From: a virus
IMG/VR virus record: IMGVR_UViG_3300025655_005204
Coordinates: 1-45,923 of that record
Direction: 5' to 3' (one strand)
Length of the DNA: 45,923 bases
The notes beneath the pieces were generated by a model, which did no database searches, was not told the DNA's origin, and worked only from the letters and a program-made list of their open reading frames with translations. A program made the translations under genes and the position numbers. Of this stretch, positions 37,339-44,557 are shown one piece after another. How positions within the stretch are numbered: the stretch's first letter is position 1; each line of letters starts with the position of its first letter.

Positions 37339-40300
37339 AGCTGTGCCTCCCTGGTGTGGATTTTTTAATCTTAAGTTCTCTGTGAGGCGCAATAGTAACA
37401 CTTGTTCCACTAGCAAATGGTACTGAAATGCTGCCTCGTTCATCTAACTCTTGTTCTTTTAGTCCAAGATTGAAAAGTGTATCGGGATCTGAATTCTTTC
37501 TTGCTTTAGCATGTAGTAGTGGTGGGCGACCGTCACGATCAACTTTGAAACCCATTTTTGCTGCCTGCTTTTTAATTTCATCTGGTCCTACATCAGGCGT
37601 GGTGTTTACACCTTTGACAACTCGACCCACTCCCATTTCGTTTATGGATTCGTCTTTTACTTTCCACTTGTCTACTAGATAGTTTACTAGATCCATGTGT
37701 GTGGCCATACGATTTTGTTGCATAAACTTTAAAATATTAACCGCATCTTCTCTGTCTAAATTGCCAGGCTTTCTAGCATTGCTAAGTTCAGTTCCTAGTC
37801 CGTGGTCATCGCCATCATTATGATAATAGCGGAACCCTCTTACCAAGTCTTTAGCTTTTTTACCCAAATCAGCTTCAGTTTTGCCAAATATAACTTCAAG
37901 CCAGGGTTTTAACCAGCGTGATCCGCTACCACCACTGCGAAATGTTTCTGGGCCACTTAGTTCACTTTTCATTTGCTCTACACTGGCTGCTTTGGCAGTG
38001 TTCTGTAATCTCCACGCAGATTCATCTTTATACAAATAAGTTGGTATACCCAGTGTTTTTGCTAGTATTAGAAACTGTCTGGTCTTAGCACTAGCGAATG
38101 GATGCTTTTCTTTTAGTAAAACATGTATACTTGTAACAGGGTCCATGGGCATAGTAGGATCTTTGCTGAATATACGATCCTCTGCTTCTTTGTTACGTCC
38201 AGCAATAGAGAACCCAGACCAATAGTCCACTGGTTTAACTGGATAGCGATCGCTGATCCAGCGTCCATTCAATACAAACATTACTGCTGAATTACCAACT
38301 CTTCTGTGGTATTCGCCACCTTTGCTGCGAGCAGTGCTTAGGAAAAAGTTATGACCTTTGGGATTAATATCCTGCTCAACACTGCCTGCTACGCTGCTTA
38401 ACTGAAACTCGCCGGATTTTAAAATATTTAATGCTGGGCCAATTGTGGTATAGTGATAGACTATATCAGTAGCACGTTCATTTATTTGAGATTCAGAACT
38501 AAACTGTTTGCCTTGTAGTTTAACATTGGCAAAGTCCTGTATAATTTTCCAGGCTTCTTTATTTTGTCCTTGATCAATTAAATCCTGAACTATGTCCACC
38601 AGTTTAGGATTGCGTTTGCTGGCATCTGCGAAGAATTTAAAAACTTCCTCAAACCCCAAGTTGCCAGGATATACAGCTTCGTTAATTGGTTCGCGAAATG
38701 TAATCACACCGCAAGCAAGTCTATCTCCAGCATTACCGGTTTTTAAGCTTTCGTCGTTGCCGCCACGACCTAAGTCATCTTCGTTGCTGTGGATAACTAT
38801 TGATCTACCAACCACACTTCTCTCGCCGCGCAGCGTAATTCTATCAGCTGCAATTCCTATGTTTGCTATGCCATTTTCATCCGCAACAATATTACCAAGA
38901 TCTCCAACATGTCCATTGCTAAGGTCACCATGATCTACATTGTCAGGATTGAAATGTCCTCCTGCAGAATCGCAGCCTTGGCTTAGATCTCCGAATTCAT
39001 GTATATGTAAGCCGTGCTTACCCGGAGTTAATCCTGTTATTTTACCTACAACCAGTGTGGGTCCGCTGCCTGCTTGTTTTAATAATATTGTTCCTTTTAC
39101 ACTTTCGTTGTGTTCTAGTACACAGATTGCTGTAACTGATTCCTCTGTTTCTGCAATTTTAGAAACTATTTCACAGTGACAAGTAGATGCCTTAGTTCTA
39201 GGGCACGACTCATGACTCTCACCAACATGCTTGAAGTATTCAATCTGTCTTAAACGTTCTTTAGCCTTTTTTTTACTGGGGTAAGTGCCCATGCGCTTAC
39301 CCTTTTTACTATAAACGGTATACTGACTACCAGTCTTACGGATTGTCTCTGCTAGTTCGCTTTCACTGTGAATCTCGGGCTGGTCTTTTGTGCCGCCAAT
39401 TACTTTCCACTTTAAACCCAAGCGTGATAGATCCTTGGTTAGTTTATCTAACATCTCCTCACTGGGAGGAATAATAACCATATCAGTTTCGCTTTGTCCA
39501 TATTCATGTGGATCTTCTTGTCCTAGATTTGGATAGTGTTGGCCAATCTTATACCAGTCAAGCTCACCGGGGGTGTCTATTACCACAGTTCTCTGTGGCA
39601 TAGTCAACAAATCTTTTTGGTAGCCTTCGGGATCTGGCTCTACATAAGGGCCTTCAATATCTTCTATTCTATCATAATAGTCAGGAATTTCTGCTACATG
39701 ATCCATTGCTATCTCTAAGGCTACATCAAAGTTTTTAGTATGTTCTGATTCTTTAGCAAGACCCTTTTTTAGTTGATCAACAACCTGTTGCAGTGATATA
39801 TTATGTTTTTTAGCAATTTCAGGAATACTTGGTGTATACACGCTGGAAAGATCGCCGGCTGTTGCATCGTCATTTAATAAGTCATTTATCTGTATCTCAT
39901 TTTCTTCGTTCTTCTTACGTCCAGCACAATGCGCCTTCTGACTGAAGCCTTTTGGATTGTTGCAGTTTATTGAACGCTTGTACTTCTCGCTCCATGCTTC
40001 GGTTGCTAGTCTAATATTCTTTATTACAGTCTTTTTTACATCTTCGCTGAGAGGACGCTGAACGTCTAGTGTCCAAATGCGATTGATAACTTCACTGAGT
40101 CTTTCAAAATCTATTAATGCTTCTGTGATCTTATTTTTCATAATTTTATGAATTTTAGCATCATATTTGCCATAGAGATCTGCAACAATTTTCTTCTGTG
40201 TTTCATTATCTGCACCAGCAAAATTGCGGCGCAGTTCTGTGGCACTACGCATGGGTTCGCCTAGCACTGTAAAATCCAGTGTGGGAACGGTTGTGATATA

Positions 40301-40723
40301 ACCATGCTTGTCAAGGCTTTCTAACTGTTTTAAGTTAGGTGCCATGGGTTGGAAATAACTGGGCGAACCATCTTTTTTGTTAGCAAAACTAAATCGTGGA
40401 TCCTCGGCCATGTCCTTAGCACTTACAGCAAATACAACTGCGGTGGTTGCTGGATCATATGCTTGTAGAATTTCTTCTGCCTTGTAGGGGTTTTTAGTTT
40501 GAACAATAGCAGAATCTGGAATGCCAGCAGCTAACATCATAGCACGTTTTTCAGCAAAACTAAAAGGACTTTTAGGGGGGTCTACCTTGTCACTGGTAGC
40601 AATAAAAACAGTGTCAAATTTACTGCGTAGATAGTTGTAAACACTGGCATGACCCTTGTGGAAAGGATGGAATCTGCCAGGATATATAGCTACAACTTGT
40701 TGAACTGCTTCATGTATACGCAT
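37301..40723 (-). CDS. Multidomain virion-type protein: nucleotidyltransferase, Cu/Zn superoxide dismutase, ART-like
   Basis: An 1140-residue protein. Residues 11-175 form an adenylyl/cytidylyltransferase domain (YPGRFHPFHKGH at 14-25, MRSATELRR at 159-167). About 251-271 is a Cys-containing NPKGFSQKAHCAG motif, and 290-356 is a helical DUF5661-like region. Residues 528-678 are a complete Cu/Zn SOD: H573, H575, H590, H598, H605, D608, H645, with C584 and C671. Residues 750-960 are ADP-ribosyltransferase-like (VYHYTTIGPALNILKSGEF, FFLSTARS), tentative. I-N-E occurs at 680-682, 747-749 and 1027-1029, between the domains, and I-H-E at 3-5. Confidence 0.8.
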   Translation of the reverse strand: MRIHEAVQQVVAIYPGRFHPFHKGHASVYNYLRSKFDTVFIATSDKVDPPKSPFSFAEKRAMMLAAGIPDSAIVQTKNPYKAEEILQAYDPATTAVVFAVSAKDMAEDPRFSFANKKDGSPSYFQPMAPNLKQLESLDKHGYITTVPTLDFTVLGEPMRSATELRRNFAGADNETQKKIVADLYGKYDAKIHKIMKNKITEALIDFERLSEVINRIWTLDVQRPLSEDVKKTVIKNIRLATEAWSEKYKRSINCNNPKGFSQKAHCAGRKKNEENEIQINDLLNDDATAGDLSSVYTPSIPEIAKKHNISLQQVVDQLKKGLAKESEHTKNFDVALEIAMDHVAEIPDYYDRIEDIEGPYVEPDPEGYQKDLLTMPQRTVVIDTPGELDWYKIGQHYPNLGQEDPHEYGQSETDMVIIPPSEEMLDKLTKDLSRLGLKWKVIGGTKDQPEIHSESELAETIRKTGSQYTVYSKKGKRMGTYPSKKKAKERLRQIEYFKHVGESHESCPRTKASTCHCEIVSKIAETEESVTAICVLEHNESVKGTILLKQAGSGPTLVVGKITGLTPGKHGLHIHEFGDLSQGCDSAGGHFNPDNVDHGDLSNGHVGDLGNIVADENGIANIGIAADRITLRGERSVVGRSIVIHSNEDDLGRGGNDESLKTGNAGDRLACGVITFREPINEAVYPGNLGFEEVFKFFADASKRNPKLVDIVQDLIDQGQNKEAWKIIQDFANVKLQGKQFSSESQINERATDIVYHYTTIGPALNILKSGEFQLSSVAGSVEQDINPKGHNFFLSTARSKGGEYHRRVGNSAVMFVLNGRWISDRYPVKPVDYWSGFSIAGRNKEAEDRIFSKDPTMPMDPVTSIHVLLKEKHPFASAKTRQFLILAKTLGIPTYLYKDESAWRLQNTAKAASVEQMKSELSGPETFRSGGSGSRWLKPWLEVIFGKTEADLGKKAKDLVRGFRYYHNDGDDHGLGTELSNARKPGNLDREDAVNILKFMQQNRMATHMDLVNYLVDKWKVKDESINEMGVGRVVKGVNTTPDVGPDEIKKQAAKMGFKVDRDGRPPLLHAKARKNSDPDTLFNLGLKEQELDERGSISVPFASGTSVTIAPHRELKIKKSTPGRHSYGNPKSNRKKSN

Positions 40724-40747
40724 ACATGTATTTATTAAAATAGTATT

Positions 40748-41215
40748 TTAAAGGTTTTCCAGCAACCAAACATAAACTGGGCTAGTAAATTTTAAAATCC
40801 AACGACTGTTCCAGCTGAGTTGTAGGTCGTTAAGTCTAGGATTTGGCCATTCAGTGGGATCTTTTTCCGCAGCCTGTAAATACCAAGGTTCATATACAGC
40901 AATAGATCCTAGGTTATATGGTAGCATTCCAACGTCGATGTCATCAAACAAGATTCTCTGAATTACTATGCTTGTAGCACTAACAACGCTGTTGTTGCTG
41001 TCTAATACCACGTCTTTTTTATAGTTTCTGTTATAGTAATCAATTATTAAACTGTGTTCGTCTTCTCCGTTAACATCCGCGGTAAATTCTACATTAAGGT
41101 TGTTTTGGACTATGCCATCAAAAAAGGTTGAATCGTTGATTAATATCCGTGCACGCGGCCAACGATCCTCAAATCCATTTCCAAACAATTCTATATTAAA
41201 CTTAATTTGTTCCAA
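40748..41215 (-). CDS. Unknown beta-rich protein
   Basis: About 155 residues. A TTG at 41215 with AGGA eight bases upstream gives a start just after the preceding stop. ATG codons at 41293 and 41254 would overlap that gene. The product begins (M)EQIKFNIELFGNG and ends with a Trp-rich tail (NSRWILKFTSPVYVWLLEN). It appears to be a beta-sandwich protein common in this kind of phage, without a known role. Confidence 0.55.
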   Translation of the reverse strand: MEQIKFNIELFGNGFEDRWPRARILINDSTFFDGIVQNNLNVEFTADVNGEDEHSLIIDYYNRNYKKDVVLDSNNSVVSATSIVIQRILFDDIDVGMLPYNLGSIAVYEPWYLQAAEKDPTEWPNPRLNDLQLSWNSRWILKFTSPVYVWLLENL

Positions 41216-41225
41216 GCAATTTATC

Positions 41226-41858
41226 CTATTCTTCAAATCTGTGATAACCAACATGCCCCAGCTTAATGCTGGTTTCAGCCCAGACTTTACCACCTAATTG
41301 CCGCCAGCGTCGGCAGAAACTCCAGTCTTCTGTTAGATATCTGTCTTGACTGTCTATTGTACAATTAAAAAAATCATAGGTGTAATTATCATATTCGTTG
41401 CCTAGACCTATGCTGTCTGTGTATTTTTTTGCTCCCATTTCGATCATTTGTTCAAACACCGTGCGCCGTATTAACAAAAATCCAGTGCCAACCATACCTA
41501 CTTCAATTAAGTTATTTTCAATTTCGCCGTTATGTATCTTGTTAACAACATATTCAATTGGATAGGATTTTTTAGGATATATACCTCCCACAAGATCTTT
41601 GTTGCTAGCAAGTAGTTGTAATATCTGTTGGGGGAACCACTTTATGTCGCTGTCGATGAACATTAGATGAGTGCCCTTACCAGCCAGGAACTTGGCCGCT
41701 AAACTGTTCCTGCCTCGATTTATATTACTTTCATTAGTCAGTGTGTCTACAGTAAACGGTATTTTGTTTTGCATAGCGAAAACCGTCCAATCTAGATAGC
41801 CTTTAAAGGTTGCTTCACTGAGCTGTCCGCCGTAGCAGGGTGTGCAAAAATGTATCAT
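41226..41858 (-). CDS. GT-A-type glycosyltransferase
   Basis: A 210-residue protein. INRGRNSLAAKFLAGKGTHLMFIDSDIKWFP (46-76) holds the donor-binding core with a D-S-D metal motif. VGTGFLLIRRTVFEQM and TEDWSFCRRWRQLGGKVW are typical acceptor-side segments of family 2-like enzymes. The acceptor is unknown. It overlaps the larger glycosyltransferase-like gene by 4 bases. Confidence 0.75.
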   Translation of the reverse strand: MIHFCTPCYGGQLSEATFKGYLDWTVFAMQNKIPFTVDTLTNESNINRGRNSLAAKFLAGKGTHLMFIDSDIKWFPQQILQLLASNKDLVGGIYPKKSYPIEYVVNKIHNGEIENNLIEVGMVGTGFLLIRRTVFEQMIEMGAKKYTDSIGLGNEYDNYTYDFFNCTIDSQDRYLTEDWSFCRRWRQLGGKVWAETSIKLGHVGYHRFEE

Positions 41859-43066
41859 TTTGTATAATCCAAAAATTTAATCAGGCTCATTATTCTCTGT
41901 GTCTTTGGAGCAAGGAAATGCTGTTGATTATATTCTAACACAGATTTTATCATTTTCATAATATGAATTTGATCAGCATCTCCACGTTGACAAATACTAT
42001 AACTTAGACTAAACAATTCCTGCATTCTTTCAACTGGGTTTAATAATAAATCGTAGGTTTCGTTGATCACATTATTAAATGTTTTATAACCTAGATTATG
42101 CAGTGTTTTTAATGTATAGTAATTACCAACAATAACAAAGGGCTGTAAATTTAATATGCATTTAAAAGTTTTTTCAGTGATAAAACAGGTATGCTGGTCA
42201 AAGTGTGTTTCAACTACAAATTGCCAATAACTATCCATGAAGTGTGGACCATAAATCAGTTTATGATCGTTATGGTCCTTGTCACTGAGATTGTCACATT
42301 TATAGGGAATTCCTAGTTCAAAGGCGCTGAGGTTTTCAATTAAGTTCGTATCCAATGACTCCCAGGTCTTTGTGCTTTCTTCGTTTACAGCAGGAGTTTC
42401 GTATTGATAACCGGTGTAACTAAATTGAGCCTTTGATAATAATCCTAAACTGTATAATTTACTAGCATAAATCCTACGCCATATTTTATCTGCGCGATTT
42501 AAACAGGTAAAGGTGTGTTTTCTTTTACCTAAGCTCACAGATTTAATCCAATCTTTTTTATTGATGTGTAGTAGTCTGTAGTACAGTTCGTCGTCGGGGA
42601 AGTAAACGTAAGGTCCTCGTTTATCTAATAATCTATTAGCGGTTACAAAAACAAAATTTTCTTTACTAATATTATGCTTGACTAATAATTCATTAATCCT
42701 CGCATCAATGCCTGTACTGTCAACGTCATCGCCTTCGCTGTAATACATCAAAAATTTAAATTTTCCTTGCCGCAATAGTTCCAGACTATGTGGCTCCATC
42801 AGTTCAAAAAAATCAATGTCAAGATCAAAAAAGTTTAGGTTTACGGGATAATAAGCAGGATGTTCCCAGGTTTCAGACCGCGTTAATTGACATCGGAATG
42901 GAACCTTGTCGAGCATACAGTATTTTAAGAACCTAAACTCGTAACTGTATGGGGCTTTAATGCATAGATCATGCCAGGCATCGGTGCCTGCTCGTAGAGA
43001 AAAATCCTTTACTAGATTAGGCACAAACCCAAACTGATTACGGTTATCAAATAACCATGTTATCAT
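41855..43066 (-). CDS. Glycosyltransferase-like protein, 403 aa
   Basis: A 403-residue protein. The C-terminal FITEKTFKCILNLQPFVIVGNYYTLKTLHNLGYKTF resembles the donor-binding end of exostosin or fucosyltransferase-like phage proteins (xTEKTxKxI...PFxxxG). The N-terminal half has no motif I can name. With the GT-A gene after it, it may build a glycan on a virion protein or on DNA. Moderate confidence. Confidence 0.6.
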   Translation of the reverse strand: MITWLFDNRNQFGFVPNLVKDFSLRAGTDAWHDLCIKAPYSYEFRFLKYCMLDKVPFRCQLTRSETWEHPAYYPVNLNFFDLDIDFFELMEPHSLELLRQGKFKFLMYYSEGDDVDSTGIDARINELLVKHNISKENFVFVTANRLLDKRGPYVYFPDDELYYRLLHINKKDWIKSVSLGKRKHTFTCLNRADKIWRRIYASKLYSLGLLSKAQFSYTGYQYETPAVNEESTKTWESLDTNLIENLSAFELGIPYKCDNLSDKDHNDHKLIYGPHFMDSYWQFVVETHFDQHTCFITEKTFKCILNLQPFVIVGNYYTLKTLHNLGYKTFNNVINETYDLLLNPVERMQELFSLSYSICQRGDADQIHIMKMIKSVLEYNQQHFLAPKTQRIMSLIKFLDYTK

Positions 43067-43074
43067 AATTGTAT

Positions 43075-43452
43075 TTAATGTGCAAGAACGAGACTGTTAA
43101 TTGTTCCTGCGGTAAAGTCACTTACAGAGGCTCTAATCCATACGTAGTTGCCTGTAAAGTTATAAAAATAACTGTTTGTTATTAATGTACTTCCGTCACC
43201 GGCCAGCGCAGCACCGGTGACGTCAACCCAATCAGTGCTCGCTGGATCTGTTGCTAATGATCCTTGGATTTTTACTGTGCCCGGAAATCCAGTTACCCGT
43301 AGTTGAACTGTGTGAACACCGTCGGCAAAACCATAATATCCGTCACCCTTAACCTTGTCGCTGCTGAATGATGTGCTACTACCATCATAGTTACCCACGG
43401 CAGTATTATAAGTTGTTGTTGGTAATAGTGTTACTGTGGTTGTTGCTGCCAT
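43075..43452 (-). CDS. Likely virion structural protein, 125 aa
   Basis: A 125-residue Thr/Ser/Gly-rich, beta-type protein. GYYGFADGVHTVQLRVTGFPGTVKIQGSL and NFTGNYVWIRASVSDFTAGTI are segments I recognise from structural regions of marine T4-like phages. The ATG overlaps the stop of the upstream small gene (TAATG). A decoration or fibre-associated role is inference. Confidence 0.65.
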   Translation of the reverse strand: MAATTTVTLLPTTTYNTAVGNYDGSSTSFSSDKVKGDGYYGFADGVHTVQLRVTGFPGTVKIQGSLATDPASTDWVDVTGAALAGDGSTLITNSYFYNFTGNYVWIRASVSDFTAGTINSLVLAH

Positions 43453-43616
43453 TATTCCTTAATCACTTCTACTAGTTTGTCTGGTCCTGCTAGTTCCTGA
43501 ATAACCGCTTCTAAATTTGCGGTCATTTCCACATCTAGCATCTGTGTTGGCGTTTCGCTGTCTCTAAGAAGTTTACTAATCTTAATGACAACTGTTTCTT
43601 CGTTGAGTTTAGCCAT
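43452..43616 (-). CDS. 54-residue small ORF
   Basis: ATG at 43616 with AGGAG about seven bases upstream. The stop TAA overlaps the next ATG. The product begins MAKLNEETVVIKISKLLRD and is helical and amphipathic (NLEAVIQELAGPDKLVEVI). This is a sequence type I recognise from T4-like phages, next to structural genes. A CATAAATA late box lies 19 bases before the start. Confidence 0.68.
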   Translation of the reverse strand: MAKLNEETVVIKISKLLRDSETPTQMLDVEMTANLEAVIQELAGPDKLVEVIKE

Positions 43617-43635
43617 TGAATACTCCTAACTAGAG

Positions 43636-43643
43636 TATTTATG
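43636..43643 (-). promoter_or_regulatory. T4-like late promoter box CATAAATA
   Basis: CATAAATA on the minus strand, overlapping the stop of the 89-residue gene and 19 bases before the ATG at 43616. AGGAG lies between. Confidence 0.5.
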
Positions 43644-43908
43644 CGGTTTGTTTAGGCTTACGGCCTCGTTTTTTATATACCTTTACACTACCATCGGGTT
43701 TAATGCTGTAACTTTTAGCAAATCTTTCTGGATCCATGCCTTCGATATCCATAATATCGTCGGCTTTTATAGTTTCGTTCCAGTTTATATCTTTAATAGT
43801 TTTAAAATTTATACCAGAAAAGTCCTTAGCTGTAACCCGGGCCTTTATAACGGTGTCTAAAGTAACCAATTTTTTCTCGACCAGTGTTTTCAATAGATTT
43901 GAATTCAT
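43639..43908 (-). CDS. Small basic unknown protein, 89 aa
   Basis: An 89-residue protein with a helical N-terminus (LLKTLVEKKLVTLDTVIKARVTAK) and a basic tail (KVYKKRGRKPKQTA). The KRGRKPK tail suggests contact with nucleic acid. The upstream gene appears to overlap it by 83 bases, but one missing base there would convert that into a normal ATGA junction. Confidence 0.62.
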   Translation of the reverse strand: MNSNLLKTLVEKKLVTLDTVIKARVTAKDFSGINFKTIKDINWNETIKADDIMDIEGMDPERFAKSYSIKPDGSVKVYKKRGRKPKQTA

Positions 43909-44557
43909 GTTTTTTTACCTTTTGTTGTTCGTAATATGTTATGTTTTGTATGTATTCGCCAAATTGGAAAAGAAAATAGTTCATTAATGTTTCATTTGTA
44001 AACCTATATAAGCTTGTACCCCAGGTATTTTCTCTTAATGGAGGATTGTATAGTGTCCATTTTATGTCATATTCACCAAGTATCTCCCATCTAGTATGCT
44101 TATCCAAGTATAGTTCATTGCTGTGATTTCTATAAAATTCTTCTAAAGATTTTTTACTAACGCCTCTCCTCAGGCAAACTTCCCAGGGATGACTAACCGG
44201 TCTTTTCCTATACTTAACGTTATATGATTTATTGTCCTTGTTGTCAATATAATAACTTAGTAAATAGAAATTCAAATACTTTTGATAGGAAGTGATTAGG
44301 TTATAGATTTTCTCCGTATCATTAAGATAAATCTGTATTCTATCTCGTTCAACTCTAATTTTTAAATCATCAGATAAAGAAAGGCACCTTAGGTTCTCAA
44401 TGATATTACCGTATATATCTAGATTATCTATATGATCTATTCTAAATGTAAAGGTAGCAGCAATTTTATAATTATATTTTTTATAGAATTTTTTATCACT
44501 TAATTCTATGTGTAAATTATAATTTGACTGTAATTTCTTTAATTGGACCAAGTCCAT
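43826..44557 (-). CDS. Unknown Tyr/Lys-rich protein, probably ending near 43905
   Basis: A 243-residue frame with no recognised domain (VERDRIQIYLNDTEKIYNLI, SHPWEVCLRRGVSKKSLEEF). Its last 27 residues overlap the next gene by 83 bases, which is out of line with the rest of the window. Inserting one base into the T7 run at 43910-43916 ends the protein at a TGA overlapping the next ATG (ATGA), giving about 217 residues. The start overlaps the ClpA-like stop by 41 bases and may also be later. Confidence 0.55.
   Translation of the reverse strand: MDLVQLKKLQSNYNLHIELSDKKFYKKYNYKIAATFTFRIDHIDNLDIYGNIIENLRCLSLSDDLKIRVERDRIQIYLNDTEKIYNLITSYQKYLNFYLLSYYIDNKDNKSYNVKYRKRPVSHPWEVCLRRGVSKKSLEEFYRNHSNELYLDKHTRWEILGEYDIKWTLYNPPLRENTWGTSLYRFTNETLMNYFLFQFGEYIQNITYYEQQKVKKHEFKSIENTGREKIGYFRHRYKGPGYS

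Noticed and set aside
37301-37400. Possible fourth homopolymer frameshift near the end of the 1140-residue gene (T6 run about 37362)
   Set aside because: A shifted frame would end earlier, but the present C-terminal sequence is plausible and the 38-base overlap alone is not enough evidence.
40726-40736. AATAAATA box as a late promoter for the polyprotein gene
   Set aside because: It ends only five bases before the ATG, so the transcript start would fall on the start codon. It may be coincidence.
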